Assembly (NCBI RefSeq): GCF_036017035.1
Contig: NZ_JAYXHS010000001.1
Span: 434,001-498,000, forward strand
DNA length: 64,000 nucleotides
Origin: Viridibacterium silvisoli
GTDB taxonomy: Bacteria > Pseudomonadota > Gammaproteobacteria > Burkholderiales > Rhodocyclaceae
Reading direction: 5' to 3'
The position numbers and the translations under genes are program-made. Below are positions 51,700-60,897 of the stretch, in pieces. Position 1 is the first letter of the stretch. Every line of letters starts with the position of its first letter. A model generated the notes under the pieces. The model saw nothing but the letters and a program-made list of their open reading frames with translations. It was not told the origin of the DNA and made no database searches.

Positions 51700-52758
51700 T
51701 CAGGTCGACTTGTTGCTCACGCCTGCATCGGCGAAGCCCGCCATCTCGTTCATCAGCGCCAGCGCAGAACGAATCAGGGGGAAGGCCAGAGCGGCGCCCG
51801 TGCCTTCGCCCAGACGCAGCTCGAGCTCGAGCAGGGGCTGCACGCCGAGATATGCCATTTGCCTGCGATGACCCGGCTCGGCAGAGCAATGCGCGAACAC
51901 GCAGTAATCCAGCACGGCAGGGTGCAGGGCGTGCGCGACCAGCAAGGCCGCATTGGTGATGAATCCATCCACCACGATCAGCATGCCCAGTTCGGCTGCA
52001 GCGAGAAAGGCGCCCGTCATCATGGCGATCTCGAATCCGCCGAACTCGGCCAGTACATCGAGCGGCGACAGTGAGCGCCCGGCAACGCGCGCAACCGCCT
52101 GCGACAGGAGTTCGCGCTTGCGCGCGACGCCTGCATCGTCCAGCCCCGTACCGGGCCCTACGACATCGGCCAGCGGAATATCGGCCAGTGCGTGCGTGAT
52201 CAGACTGGCGGACGCGGTATTGCCGATCCCCATCTCGCCGAAGCCGATGGCATTGCACCCTGCCCCGTGCCACTTGTGGACCAGTTCGGCGCCCGCGGAG
52301 ATGGCCGCTTCACGCTGCGTCGCCGTCATCGCGGCCTCTTCGATGAAGTTTGCCGTGCCGCGCGCGACTTTTGCGTCGATGAACTCGACCTCGCTACGGT
52401 CGGGGCCGAAGCAACTGCTGGCCACCCCTGCATCGACCACGCTCATTGCCAGTCCGGACTGGTGCGCCAACACATTGATCGCCGCGCCGCCGGCACGGAA
52501 GTTCGCCACCATCTGTACCGTCACTGCCTGCGGAAAAGCCGACACGCCCGCATTCGCCGCCCCGTGATCGCCAGCGAAAACAACGATGCGCGGCGACTTC
52601 AATTCGGGCCGTTCGCGTCGCTGGATCAGGGCGACCTGCAAGGCCAGCCTCTCGAGCCGACCAAGACTGCCCTGCGGTTTGGTCCGGCTATCGAGACGGG
52701 CCTGTACCGTCGCGGCGAGCGTGCGGTCCAAGGGATGGATCGAAAATTTCAACGTCAT
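51700..52758 (-). CDS. cobT: Nicotinate-nucleotide-dimethylbenzimidazole phosphoribosyltransferase
   Basis: 352 aa from the ATG with AGGAG 4 bases upstream. It activates the lower ligand 5,6-dimethylbenzimidazole to alpha-ribazole phosphate. Diagnostic blocks are LDSRTKPQGSLGRLE, VFAGDHGAANAGVSAFP and GIGNTASASLITHALAD. Its start overlaps the stop of the GNAT gene, so it is translationally coupled to a gene not known from the pathway. Confidence 0.96.
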   Translation of the reverse strand: MTLKFSIHPLDRTLAATVQARLDSRTKPQGSLGRLERLALQVALIQRRERPELKSPRIVVFAGDHGAANAGVSAFPQAVTVQMVANFRAGGAAINVLAHQSGLAMSVVDAGVASSCFGPDRSEVEFIDAKVARGTANFIEEAAMTATQREAAISAGAELVHKWHGAGCNAIGFGEMGIGNTASASLITHALADIPLADVVGPGTGLDDAGVARKRELLSQAVARVAGRSLSPLDVLAEFGGFEIAMMTGAFLAAAELGMLIVVDGFITNAALLVAHALHPAVLDYCVFAHCSAEPGHRRQMAYLGVQPLLELELRLGEGTGAALAFPLIRSALALMNEMAGFADAGVSNKST

Positions 52759-53351
52759 TTCTCCTGATTCACCACGGGCGATGAACGCCAGCGCGGGTTG
52801 CACAATCCATTCAGCACGGAGTCCTGCCAGACGCCATCCAGGCAGATGTAGTCGCGCGCCAGCCCCTCGCGCACGAAGCCCTGCTTTGCCAGTACCCGCG
52901 CACTGGCCATGTTCTCCGGGCGGTGCGTCGCCTCCACACGATGCAGGTTGAGCACGTCGAATGCGTGAGCCAGTGCTGCCACCAGGGCCTCGCTCATGAG
53001 GCCCTGACCTTCGTGTGCAGCGTCGAGCCCGTAGCCCAGGAATCCGGCATGCCGCACACCGCGCTGGATGGCTGATATCACGACATGACCAATCACTGCC
53101 TGCGGCTCGTCGCGCAGGCGCATCACCCAGCGACAGGAGGCACCGCTGTCGACGTCGCGCAACATCGTCTCGACACGCGCGTCAAACGCTGCGGGCAGGA
53201 AGTCCTCGTCTGTACGCAGCGGCCCATGCGGGGCAAAGCGCTCGCGGTTACGCAGTTCGTAATCGCGAAATACGCTGGCATCCTCCCGCCGCAGGCTTCG
53301 CAGGACAAGGCGCGCCGTCAGCAGGGTTTCGATTACAGCGTTCTCACTCAT
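52755..53351 (-). CDS. GNAT-family acetyltransferase (RimJ/RimL-like)
   Basis: 198 aa. The N-terminus LLTARLVLRSLRREDA and the acetyl-CoA-binding segment HEGQGLMSEALVAALAHAF with HRVEATHRPENMASARVLAK fit the RimJ/RimL group, which acetylates N-terminal amines of proteins or related substrates. Fully embedded between the transglutaminase-like gene (4-base gap) and cobT (4-base overlap). No known role in cobalamin synthesis; its presence in the operon may be incidental or point to an unrecognised modification step. Confidence 0.88.
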   Translation of the reverse strand: MSENAVIETLLTARLVLRSLRREDASVFRDYELRNRERFAPHGPLRTDEDFLPAAFDARVETMLRDVDSGASCRWVMRLRDEPQAVIGHVVISAIQRGVRHAGFLGYGLDAAHEGQGLMSEALVAALAHAFDVLNLHRVEATHRPENMASARVLAKQGFVREGLARDYICLDGVWQDSVLNGLCNPRWRSSPVVNQEK

Positions 53352-53355
53352 GCGC

Positions 53356-53958
53356 TTATATTCCTATGGCATCCGGCAGATTATCGTGGAGCGCGAATAT
53401 ATCCGATTGCGTACGCAATGCGTCAACCACGACAGACAAAGGATCGGCCAGCACATCCGGAAAGTCTCTTTCGTGCGCATCCTGCAACGCGAAAGCCAGT
53501 TGCTCGATGGGCGGCGCGAACACCGCGTGGACGCCTGGCTTGTTGCCGCGCGCGTCGACACGGAACCAGCCGTGCCGAGGCAACAAGACTGCATTGAGCC
53601 CATGCAGGCAGTACGGTTCGCCTTGCTCACCGCTGGAGAGGCGTTGGTAGCACAAGCCGGTCGGAATGCCATTGGCACGCAGGAGTGCGGCAAGCAGGTG
53701 ACTCTTGGCATAGCAGTAGCCATAGCCACTTCTCAGCACTTCGGATGCCCGCAACGTCAGCGGCCCCTGCCGTGCGTCCCAGCTGTGTGCAATCCGGTCG
53801 CGCACCCATTCAAAGCTCGCAGCTATCAGTTGATGGCTGTCTGCGTGGTCACGACGCAACTGAGCCGCCAGGTCCTGAATGGCAGAGTCGTGAAAATCAA
53901 TAATGTCGGAGGCATCAAGATAGGCCTCGATGCGCGGATCGCGTTGCTTCAGCTGCAT
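53356..53958 (-). CDS. Transglutaminase-like cysteine protease-fold protein
   Basis: 200 aa, cytosolic. The catalytic triad of the transglutaminase-like superfamily is visible: Cys in GYGYCYAKSHLLAALLRANG, His in LHGLNAVLL and Asp in WFRVDARGN. Such proteins are proteases, amidases or true cross-linkers. It overlaps cobU by 10 bases and precedes the GNAT gene by 4, so it is part of the cobalamin operon, although no cobalamin function is known for this family. Confidence 0.85.
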   Translation of the reverse strand: MQLKQRDPRIEAYLDASDIIDFHDSAIQDLAAQLRRDHADSHQLIAASFEWVRDRIAHSWDARQGPLTLRASEVLRSGYGYCYAKSHLLAALLRANGIPTGLCYQRLSSGEQGEPYCLHGLNAVLLPRHGWFRVDARGNKPGVHAVFAPPIEQLAFALQDAHERDFPDVLADPLSVVVDALRTQSDIFALHDNLPDAIGI

Positions 53959-54473
53959 GCTGCGTCCTTCAACTTCAGAGGCAGTCCAGCCGCTACCAGC
54001 GTCACGCGTTGGGCAAGCATCGCCACGCGCTGATTCAGCCGCCCCTGCTCGTCGCGGAAGCTGCGTGCCAGCGCATTCTCCGGCACGATGCTCCAGCCCA
54101 CCTCGTTCGACACCATCACCAGATCACCCTGCGCCGTACTGATGGCATCGCACAGCGCATGCACGCGACGCTCCAGCTGCTCAGCTTGGGTGCACAAGAC
54201 ATTCGACAGCCACAAGGTCAGGCAATCAACGAGCACGAAGCGGCCCGCCGTGCAGGCCTTGATGATTGCCTCGGGCAGATCCGAGGCCGCCTCGATGACT
54301 TGCCAATGGGAAGGCCGCTCCGCGCGATGCAGGGCGACGCGCGCCGCCATCTCGGCATCGAAGATCTCTGCGGTGACGATCAGCGTGACATCACCGGCAT
54401 GCGCTTCGGCCAGCCCTTGTGCGAATCGGCTCTTCCCCGAGCGCGCGCCACCAATGACGAGGTGCGCGCTCAC
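53949..54473 (-). CDS. cobU: Adenosylcobinamide kinase / adenosylcobinamide-phosphate guanylyltransferase
   Basis: 174 aa (cobP in the Pseudomonas naming). It phosphorylates adenosylcobinamide and then transfers GMP to it. The P-loop is GGARSGKS at residues 8-15, followed by LVDCLTLWLSN and SNEVGWSIVPENALARSFRD, the family signature. It overlaps btuF upstream by 4 bases and the transglutaminase-like gene downstream by 10. Confidence 0.95.
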   Translation of the reverse strand: MSAHLVIGGARSGKSRFAQGLAEAHAGDVTLIVTAEIFDAEMAARVALHRAERPSHWQVIEAASDLPEAIIKACTAGRFVLVDCLTLWLSNVLCTQAEQLERRVHALCDAISTAQGDLVMVSNEVGWSIVPENALARSFRDEQGRLNQRVAMLAQRVTLVAAGLPLKLKDAACS

Positions 54474-55378
54474 TTGAACTTCCGCGCTTCGTCCAGCGCC
54501 GTACAGACCGCCTGCGCCGCATCAAGAATACGCGGCCCATGGCGGCTGATCTGGTCGCCCGGGATCAGCCAGATCTGCTTGTTGCGCACCGCCTTCATGC
54601 CTGTGAATTCGTTCCACGACTTCACGTTGACGGCGTCCGGGTCGCGCACTGCGCCCCCATCACCATACCCAAGGCGCGAGGCCATGATGACGTCCGGGTC
54701 GATCGCCACGACACTCTCTGTCGACAGGCGCGGCACCAGCATCGGCTCCTTGCCGAACACATTGCGCCCCCCGCACAGGCGGATCACGTCAGAGATGATC
54801 TGCTCGTCATTCATGGTCATCAGCGGTTTGCCGGAGATCTGGTAGAACACATTGATCGGTCCGCGATTGCTGTACTGCGTGCGCAGGGCCGCATGCCGAT
54901 TGCGGAAGCGCTGTGCAGCCTCCTGCGCGACCTTGTCAGTGCCAACGAGTTGGCCAAGACGCTCCAGCACGCCGGGGATGTCGGCGATGGTATGCGGCTC
55001 GACGTAGAACAGCGGGATGCCGAGCGCGCCAACACGCTCGATCTCGCGCAGCGCATTGCCGTGATACCAGACCAGCACCACGTCGGGCTTGAGCGCGGCG
55101 ATGCGCTCCAGATCGAGCTTCTGGTTGCTGCCGACACGCTCCACCTTCTGGGCGGCTGGCGGATAGTTGCTGTACTCCACGGTACCGATCAGCTTGTCAC
55201 CGCCACCTGCTTCGTAAAGCATTTCCGTGAGGCTGGGCGCGAGTGTCATCACGCGCATGGCTGGACGCGGCAGGTCGAGCGTGCGGCCGGCGTCGTCCTT
55301 GACGGGGGCGGCGTATGCGGCGCTTGTGAAGAACACACAGACGACGGTCAAGAAGACGTGAAATGCTTTTTGTTGCAA
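54470..55378 (-). CDS. btuF: Periplasmic cobalamin-binding protein
   Basis: 302 aa from a TTG with AGGAG seven bases before it; this gives a clean signal peptide (MQQKAFHVFLTVVCVFF, cut after AYA). The mature protein has the class III binding-protein pattern: RVMTLAPSLTEMLYEAGGGD and ALKPDVVLVW. With btuC and btuD it forms the vitamin B12 importer. A 230-bp gap with an inverted-repeat element lies between it and btuD; the downstream overlap with cobU keeps it in the operon. Confidence 0.92.
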   Translation of the reverse strand: MQQKAFHVFLTVVCVFFTSAAYAAPVKDDAGRTLDLPRPAMRVMTLAPSLTEMLYEAGGGDKLIGTVEYSNYPPAAQKVERVGSNQKLDLERIAALKPDVVLVWYHGNALREIERVGALGIPLFYVEPHTIADIPGVLERLGQLVGTDKVAQEAAQRFRNRHAALRTQYSNRGPINVFYQISGKPLMTMNDEQIISDVIRLCGGRNVFGKEPMLVPRLSTESVVAIDPDVIMASRLGYGDGGAVRDPDAVNVKSWNEFTGMKAVRNKQIWLIPGDQISRHGPRILDAAQAVCTALDEARKFK

Positions 55379-55433
55379 GAGGTTCTCCTGATGAATCTGA
55401 TATTCGAAAGTTTGGTCGGGCGCTACCATTTCC

Positions 55434-55582
55434 CCTCTCCCGCCCGACCGGGCTCGCCCCTCTCAGGGGAGCGAACTGCAACGTGCATTACGCGAGCGAG
55501 ACGTGCCGGTGCAACGAAAACCGGCAGGCCTCAGCCATTCCCTCTTCCCGGAGAGAGGGTGGCTCGTCAGGGCCGGGAGAGG
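55434..55582. mobile_element. MITE-like element, short copy, between btuD and btuF
   Basis: 149 bp bounded by CCTCTCCCGCCCGAC and the complement-like GTCAGGGCCGGGAGAGG. It shares with the prmC insert (15479-15727) both ends and a GAACTGCAACG(C/T)GC core next to a CCCCT/AGGGG stretch. It is non-coding and sits just upstream of the btuF start. Confidence 0.7.
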
Positions 55583-55608
55583 AGAGATGCCACAATTCAC
55601 AACACCCC

Positions 55609-56400
55609 TCACACCCCGTCCCCCAGATCAATCCTGAACCACCGCGCCACACCCTCTTCAATGATGCTCACCGGCACGCCATAAGCCGCCGTCAGCGCAT
55701 CCACTGTCAGCACCTCTTCACGCCTGCCCCACTTCGCACCGCCCCTGCCGTCAAGCAGCAGCGCATGCGTCGCCAGCGTCCATGCAAGATTCAGATCGTG
55801 CACCGCAGCCAGCACGGTGCCGCCATCCTGCGACCATGTCTTCAGCAGTCGCTGCAAGACAGCTTGATGCGACCAGTCCAGATGCGAAGTCGGCTCATCG
55901 AGCAGTAACAGCGGCGCAGCCTGCGCACACGCCGTCGCCAACGCCACGCGCTGGCGCTCGCCACCCGACAGCGTACGCACATCGGTGTCGGCGAGATGCG
56001 CGACATCCAGCTTGCCCAACCACGTACGGGCAATCTGCTCAACCTTGTCCGCGGCAAGCTCGGGCTGCGTCGCGAGCACGGAACACGCCACGGTTTCCCA
56101 AGCACTCACCGGAAAGGGGTCGAGCCAGAACTGCGGGCACCAGGCGCGCGTCTTCGCCAGCGCCTCGCTCCGCCATTCAGACAGTACCGAACCACCGAGT
56201 CTGATGCTGCCGGTGGCGGGCTGGACCAGCCCGGCAATGCTCATCAGCAAGGTCGACTTGCCCGCACCATTCGGGCCGAGCAGAACCCAGCGCTCGCCAG
56301 CTGCAATCGTCAGATCGAGATCGCGGCACAGCACGCGTCCGTCGGGGCTGGCGCCCGCACGCAAGGAGAGATTCTGTAGCTGCACAGGCAAGGCGTTCAT
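55609..56400 (-). CDS. btuD: ABC transporter ATPase for vitamin B12/corrinoids
   Basis: 263 aa from the ATG overlapping btuC. Walker A GPNGAGKST, signature LSGGERQR, Walker B LLLLDEPTSHLD and switch His in AAVHDLNLA are intact. The order and overlap with a FecCD-type permease and BtuF identify it as the corrinoid importer rather than an iron-siderophore one. The gene name follows from the setting, as sequence alone does not separate these subfamilies. Confidence 0.9.
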   Translation of the reverse strand: MNALPVQLQNLSLRAGASPDGRVLCRDLDLTIAAGERWVLLGPNGAGKSTLLMSIAGLVQPATGSIRLGGSVLSEWRSEALAKTRAWCPQFWLDPFPVSAWETVACSVLATQPELAADKVEQIARTWLGKLDVAHLADTDVRTLSGGERQRVALATACAQAAPLLLLDEPTSHLDWSHQAVLQRLLKTWSQDGGTVLAAVHDLNLAWTLATHALLLDGRGGAKWGRREEVLTVDALTAAYGVPVSIIEEGVARWFRIDLGDGV

Positions 56401-57371
56401 GCTCGCCTCCGCAACAAGAGCATCAGAAACAAGGGCACGCCAAAGCCTGCCGACACAACCCCTACCGGCAACTGTGCGGGCGCAATGACAACGCGTGCGA
56501 AGGTATCGGCCAGCACCAGGAAGACGCCACCAAACAGCGCCGAGAATGGCAACAGCATGCGCGCATTGCGCAGCCCCGTCAGACGCACCACGTGTGGCCC
56601 GACCAGGCCGACGAAACCGATGCTGCCCGCCGTCGCGACGGCCACGCCGGTCGCAATGCAGGCGGCAAGAATCGCCAGGCGACGCCGCTTCGCCACGGGT
56701 ACGCCTAGCGTCCACGCCCAGGCATCGCCGCGCGCCAGCCAGTCCAGCTGCCGGGCCTGCGGCCAGGAGATCGCGAACGTGATCGCCAGCGCGCCCCACA
56801 CCGGCCACCACATCGAGGCACCATTCAGATCGCCGAGCAGCCAGAAGACGATGTTGCGCAGCTGTGCGTCATTGGCCATCGCCAACATGAAGGAGACGCA
56901 AGCGCCGCAGGCTGCACCTATCATCACGCCGACCAGCAGCACGACCACCGTGCCCGGCTGTGCGCTCGGCGACAGCCCGCGCCCCATGCTGCGCCAGGTC
57001 AGCGAGAAGACCAGCGTCATGCTGGCAAGTGCGCCGAACATCGCGCCGACCTCCGGCCCCAGCCAGAAGCCAGCGGGCAGGAGCAACAAGGCAAGCAAGG
57101 CACCTACTGACGCCCCGCTGGTCACGCCCAGCACATGCGGATCACCCAGCGGGTTGCGCGTCACCAGCTGGATCAGTGCACCAGACAGGGCCAGTGCGGC
57201 GCCCGTGCCAAATGCGGCCAGCACGCGCGGCACGCGGATCAGCCACAGGATGTCGCCCTTCGGCCAGCCCCAGCCCGAAGAGCCGCTGAGCAGGCCGATC
57301 AGGATGGCAGCGGGGACGAGCAGTGCGGCAAGCAAACCGGCCAGCGCGAGCGGAGGCGGCTTGAGCCTCAC
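56397..57371 (-). CDS. btuC: FecCD-family ABC permease for vitamin B12/corrinoids
   Basis: 324 aa from a GTG that overlaps cobQ. About ten membrane helices; the blocks NPLGDPHVLGVTSGASVGAL and GFVGLVGPHVVRLTGLRN are typical of the family. It forms the channel with BtuD and receives corrinoid from BtuF. The position between cobQ and btuD supports the assignment. Confidence 0.92.
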   Translation of the reverse strand: MRLKPPPLALAGLLAALLVPAAILIGLLSGSSGWGWPKGDILWLIRVPRVLAAFGTGAALALSGALIQLVTRNPLGDPHVLGVTSGASVGALLALLLLPAGFWLGPEVGAMFGALASMTLVFSLTWRSMGRGLSPSAQPGTVVVLLVGVMIGAACGACVSFMLAMANDAQLRNIVFWLLGDLNGASMWWPVWGALAITFAISWPQARQLDWLARGDAWAWTLGVPVAKRRRLAILAACIATGVAVATAGSIGFVGLVGPHVVRLTGLRNARMLLPFSALFGGVFLVLADTFARVVIAPAQLPVGVVSAGFGVPLFLMLLLRRRA

Positions 57372-58966
57372 GCGCTGCGCTCCACTCTCTTCTCCAGGAT
57401 GGCCATCAGCTTCTGCGTGTCCATGTGTTCGCCCACCATGTCAGCAAGGCACTCGATGCTGCGCTCGCGCATCAACGCGATGTCCGGTGAGCGTGGCGCT
57501 GCCAGGCCCGCCCAGGCCAGCAAGGCATCACAAGCGGCCGGTGAATCGAACAGGCCATGCAGATAGGTGCCGAGCACCAGGTTGTCAGCGCTGATGGCGC
57601 CATCCGGCACGCCATCGAGATGCAGGGCCGGGTTGTCCAGCGCCGCGCCTTGGGTCACACCTGCGTGAATCTCGTAGCCTGCAACGGGAATGTCGTCGTA
57701 CAGGTCTTGCGGCGTCGTGCCCTCACCCATCGGCGCCAGGGGCAGGAGCAAGGGATCCGGCCGGCCATGTGCCAGATGCTGGCTCAGCACGCCTTGCACG
57801 TTGCGCAACTGCTTCCCGGCTTGCAGCTCGGTGGTCACGTCGAGCCAGCCCAGGCCCACTGCGGTGCCGGGCGTGCCTTCCAGCCCCAGAGGATCGCTGA
57901 TCTCGCGCCCCAGCATCTGGAAGCCGCCGCAGATACCGATCAGCTTTCCGCCGTAGCGCAGATGGCGCGCAATCGCTGCGTCCCAGCCCTGCTGCTTGAG
58001 GAAGGCCAGATCGGCACGCACGGCTTTCGAACCAGGCAGGATGATGAGGTCGGCGGGCGGAATGTCTTCGTCCGGCCCGATGAAGCGGAAGTCCACCTGC
58101 GGGTGCTGGCGCAGCGTGTCGAAGTCGGTGTGATTCGAGATGCGCGGAGTGACCGGCGCGATCACACGCAAGCGCGTACCCGCGCGCGCGGCCCCCGCGA
58201 CGTCGCGCACCGCTTCGCGACTGATTCCGTCCTCGGCCTCGAGCTGCAGGCCGTACAGGTACGGCAACACGCCCAGCACCGGCTTGCCGGTGCGCGCCTC
58301 CAGCCAGTCGAGGCCGCTCTGCAGCAACGCAATATCACCACGGAAGCGATTGATCACGAAGCCCTTCACGCGCGCCTGCTCGCTTTCGCTGAGCAAGGCC
58401 AGCGTGCCGACGAGGTGCGCGAAGACGCCGCCACGATCGATATCGGCAACGATGATCACCGGGCAATCGACAGCCTCCGCGAAGCCCATATTGGCAATGT
58501 CATTGCTGCGCAGATTGATCTCCGCCGGCGAACCCGCCCCTTCGACGATCACGTACTCGTACTGCTCGCCCAGACGCGCGAAAGACTCGAGCACGGCGGC
58601 CTTCGCCGTCGCCTTGTAGGCGTGATAGTCGAGCGCATCCATATTGCCGATGGCATGGCCCTGGATGATGACCTGCGCACCGACATCGGTATTCGGCTTG
58701 AGCAACACCGGATTCATGTCGGTATGGGGCGCGATGCGACAGGCCATGGCTTGTGCGGCTTGCGCACGGCCGATCTCGCCGCCGTCGCTCGTGACGGCAG
58801 AGTTCAGTGCCATGTTCTGCGGCTTGAACGGTGCGACACTGCCGCCCTGGCGCACAAGCCAGCGACATATTGCCGTCACCAGCGTGCTCTTGCCCGCATC
58901 CGAGGTGCAGCCCTGCACCATCAGGACCTTTGCCGACTGCGATGGTCTTTGCGTCGTCTGACTCAT
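57368..58966 (-). CDS. cobQ: Cobyric acid synthase
   Basis: 532 aa from the ATG with GGGAG upstream (cbiP in another naming). It amidates the b, d, e and g side chains of adenosylcobyrinic acid a,c-diamide using glutamine. The N-terminal P-loop-like block reads MVQGCTSDAGKSTL, followed by PFKPQNMALNS; the glutamine amidotransferase domain has Cys in GICGGFQMLG. It overlaps cobD and btuC by 4 bases each. Confidence 0.96.
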   Translation of the reverse strand: MSQTTQRPSQSAKVLMVQGCTSDAGKSTLVTAICRWLVRQGGSVAPFKPQNMALNSAVTSDGGEIGRAQAAQAMACRIAPHTDMNPVLLKPNTDVGAQVIIQGHAIGNMDALDYHAYKATAKAAVLESFARLGEQYEYVIVEGAGSPAEINLRSNDIANMGFAEAVDCPVIIVADIDRGGVFAHLVGTLALLSESEQARVKGFVINRFRGDIALLQSGLDWLEARTGKPVLGVLPYLYGLQLEAEDGISREAVRDVAGAARAGTRLRVIAPVTPRISNHTDFDTLRQHPQVDFRFIGPDEDIPPADLIILPGSKAVRADLAFLKQQGWDAAIARHLRYGGKLIGICGGFQMLGREISDPLGLEGTPGTAVGLGWLDVTTELQAGKQLRNVQGVLSQHLAHGRPDPLLLPLAPMGEGTTPQDLYDDIPVAGYEIHAGVTQGAALDNPALHLDGVPDGAISADNLVLGTYLHGLFDSPAACDALLAWAGLAAPRSPDIALMRERSIECLADMVGEHMDTQKLMAILEKRVERSA

Positions 58967-59973
58967 GACAAACTCCCTGCCTGCTCGAGCGCCTTGTCCA
59001 GCTTGATCCATGCGGCCTCGCTACCAGGCAGGCCAAAACGCACACCCTCGCCAAAGCCTCTGACCAGCACAGCCTGTTTTGCCAGTGCGTCGTACAAGCT
59101 CGCGGCATGCACGGTCGGCACCCAGCGAAACAGCGCACAACCCGTCGGCGTATGCCACCCGTGCTTGTCCAGCAAGGCAGTCAGCCGTGCACTGTCTCGC
59201 TGCAAGCGCTGCACCGTCGCCTCGCGCCAGGGCAGATCGACCAGAGCACGTTGCGCGATCCAGCGTGCCGGATGGCTGACATGCCATGGGCCCAGCTCCA
59301 CGCGCAGGGCATCCAGCAGGCTTTGCTCGGCCAACACGAAACCCATGCGCAAGCCGGCCAGCCCCCAGAATTTTCCGAGCGACCGCAAGACGATGAGCCC
59401 CGCCCTAGGCACCGCACCCGCAATGCTGGATGCCGGCGTCGCCTCGATGAACGCCTCGTCCACGACCAACCAGCCATCACGCGCAGCCAGACGCTTGTTC
59501 CAGTCGAACAGGCGCTCGGGAGCCATCAGATCACCGGTCGGATTATTCGGATTCACCACCACCAGCACATCGACCTCGTCGAGCGCGGTTTCCACGTCGG
59601 CAAGCGCGATCTCGCGCACCTTGTGGCCGGCAGCGAGCCAGGCATGCACATGCTCAGCATAGGTCGGTGACACGACGCCAACGCGACAGGCAGGACGCAG
59701 GCGTGGCAAGAGCTGTATCGCAGCTTGCGTACCCGCAACCGGCAGCACGGCAGTCGTGCCAAAACTCGCGACCATCGCCATGTACAGGCCATCCTCATCT
59801 TCAGGCAAGCGCTGCCACACTTCCACCGGGATGGCGGGCACCGGCCAGCCCTGGGGGTTGATGCCGGTCGACAGGTCGAGCCAGTGCCGTGCGGCGATGC
59901 GGTATTCGTGCGCAACGGCACGTACGCGCCCACCATGCTGATGTCCTGCTGGATAAGGTGAATTGTCAGACAT
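58963..59973 (-). CDS. cobD: L-threonine-O-3-phosphate decarboxylase (PLP enzyme)
   Basis: 336 aa (called cobC in the Pseudomonas naming). It makes (R)-1-amino-2-propanol phosphate, the aminopropanol arm of cobalamin. Class I aminotransferase fold; the PLP-binding Lys is in SLGKFWGLAGLRMGF, with VVNPNNPTGDL and WLVVDEAF upstream. It lies between cbiB and cobQ. Confidence 0.92.
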   Translation of the reverse strand: MSDNSPYPAGHQHGGRVRAVAHEYRIAARHWLDLSTGINPQGWPVPAIPVEVWQRLPEDEDGLYMAMVASFGTTAVLPVAGTQAAIQLLPRLRPACRVGVVSPTYAEHVHAWLAAGHKVREIALADVETALDEVDVLVVVNPNNPTGDLMAPERLFDWNKRLAARDGWLVVDEAFIEATPASSIAGAVPRAGLIVLRSLGKFWGLAGLRMGFVLAEQSLLDALRVELGPWHVSHPARWIAQRALVDLPWREATVQRLQRDSARLTALLDKHGWHTPTGCALFRWVPTVHAASLYDALAKQAVLVRGFGEGVRFGLPGSEAAWIKLDKALEQAGSLS

Positions 59974-59982
59974 GAGCCGCTT

Positions 59983-60897
59983 TCAAATAACTTTCAGACC
60001 GAGCGCTGCGCATATGAGCACGCACCAGAGCAACTGGGTAGACCGCACCAGGCGAATCGCGCGCTCGATATCGCTCGCCACGGGTCGCGCGCCACAGCCC
60101 AGCAACGGGCGCGCCTCCCATGCGCCGTGATAGCGAGCCGGCCCGCCGAGCCGCACACCAAGCGCGCCGGCGCCCGCCGCCATGACGGGGCCGGCGTTCG
60201 GGCTATCCCATGCGGCTGCCTGGCTACGCCAACATCCGAGCGCCTGGCGAAACTCCCCCAGCAGAGCGTATGACAAGGCCGTCAGGCGCGCCGGCACATA
60301 GTTGAGCGCATCGTCGAAGCGCGCCGCCGCCCAACCGAAATACAGGAAACGCGGCGTACGGTAGCCCCACATCGCGTCCAGCGTGTTGGCAAGGCGGAAC
60401 AGCACAGCCCCCGGCCCCCCAAGGAGCGCAAACCAGAACAATGCGCCGAAGACCGCATCGTTGCCATTCTCCAGCACCGACTCCAGCGTCGCCGCAGCCA
60501 CCCCCTGTGTGTCGAGCCCGCTTGTATCGCGACTGACAATGCGTGACAGCGCCGCACGCGCCGCAGCAAGCTCGCCCGACGCCAGCGGGATTGCGATGGC
60601 CCGCGCATGTTCTCCCAGGCTGCGAGCACCCAGCGCTACATACAGCAACACCGCATCCGCCAGCCACCCCAGCGGCACACGCGCCAGCCACCAGGCCATC
60701 GCCACGAAAGGCGCAATGGCCAGCAGCAAGGCCAGTACGCCACACGCGCGCGCCAGCAGTGGTCGCACGACGCGATTCAACCTGCGCTCCAGCCCGGCTG
60801 CATATTTCCCGAAAAACACCAGCGGATGCGCACGGCGCGGCTCACCCAGTACGGCATCGAGCAGACAACCGAGAATGAGCGCGACTGCGGCAGTCAT
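59983..60897 (-). CDS. cbiB: Adenosylcobinamide-phosphate synthase
   Basis: 304 aa from the ATG overlapping cobB. A polytopic membrane protein that attaches aminopropanol (phosphate) to cobyric acid. The N-terminus LILGCLLDAVLGEPRRAHP and the blocks SRDTSGLDTQGVAAATLESV and SPNAGPVMAAGAGALGVRLGGP are diagnostic. It also goes under the name cobD in some genomes. Confidence 0.95.
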   Translation of the reverse strand: MTAAVALILGCLLDAVLGEPRRAHPLVFFGKYAAGLERRLNRVVRPLLARACGVLALLLAIAPFVAMAWWLARVPLGWLADAVLLYVALGARSLGEHARAIAIPLASGELAAARAALSRIVSRDTSGLDTQGVAAATLESVLENGNDAVFGALFWFALLGGPGAVLFRLANTLDAMWGYRTPRFLYFGWAAARFDDALNYVPARLTALSYALLGEFRQALGCWRSQAAAWDSPNAGPVMAAGAGALGVRLGGPARYHGAWEARPLLGCGARPVASDIERAIRLVRSTQLLWCVLICAALGLKVI

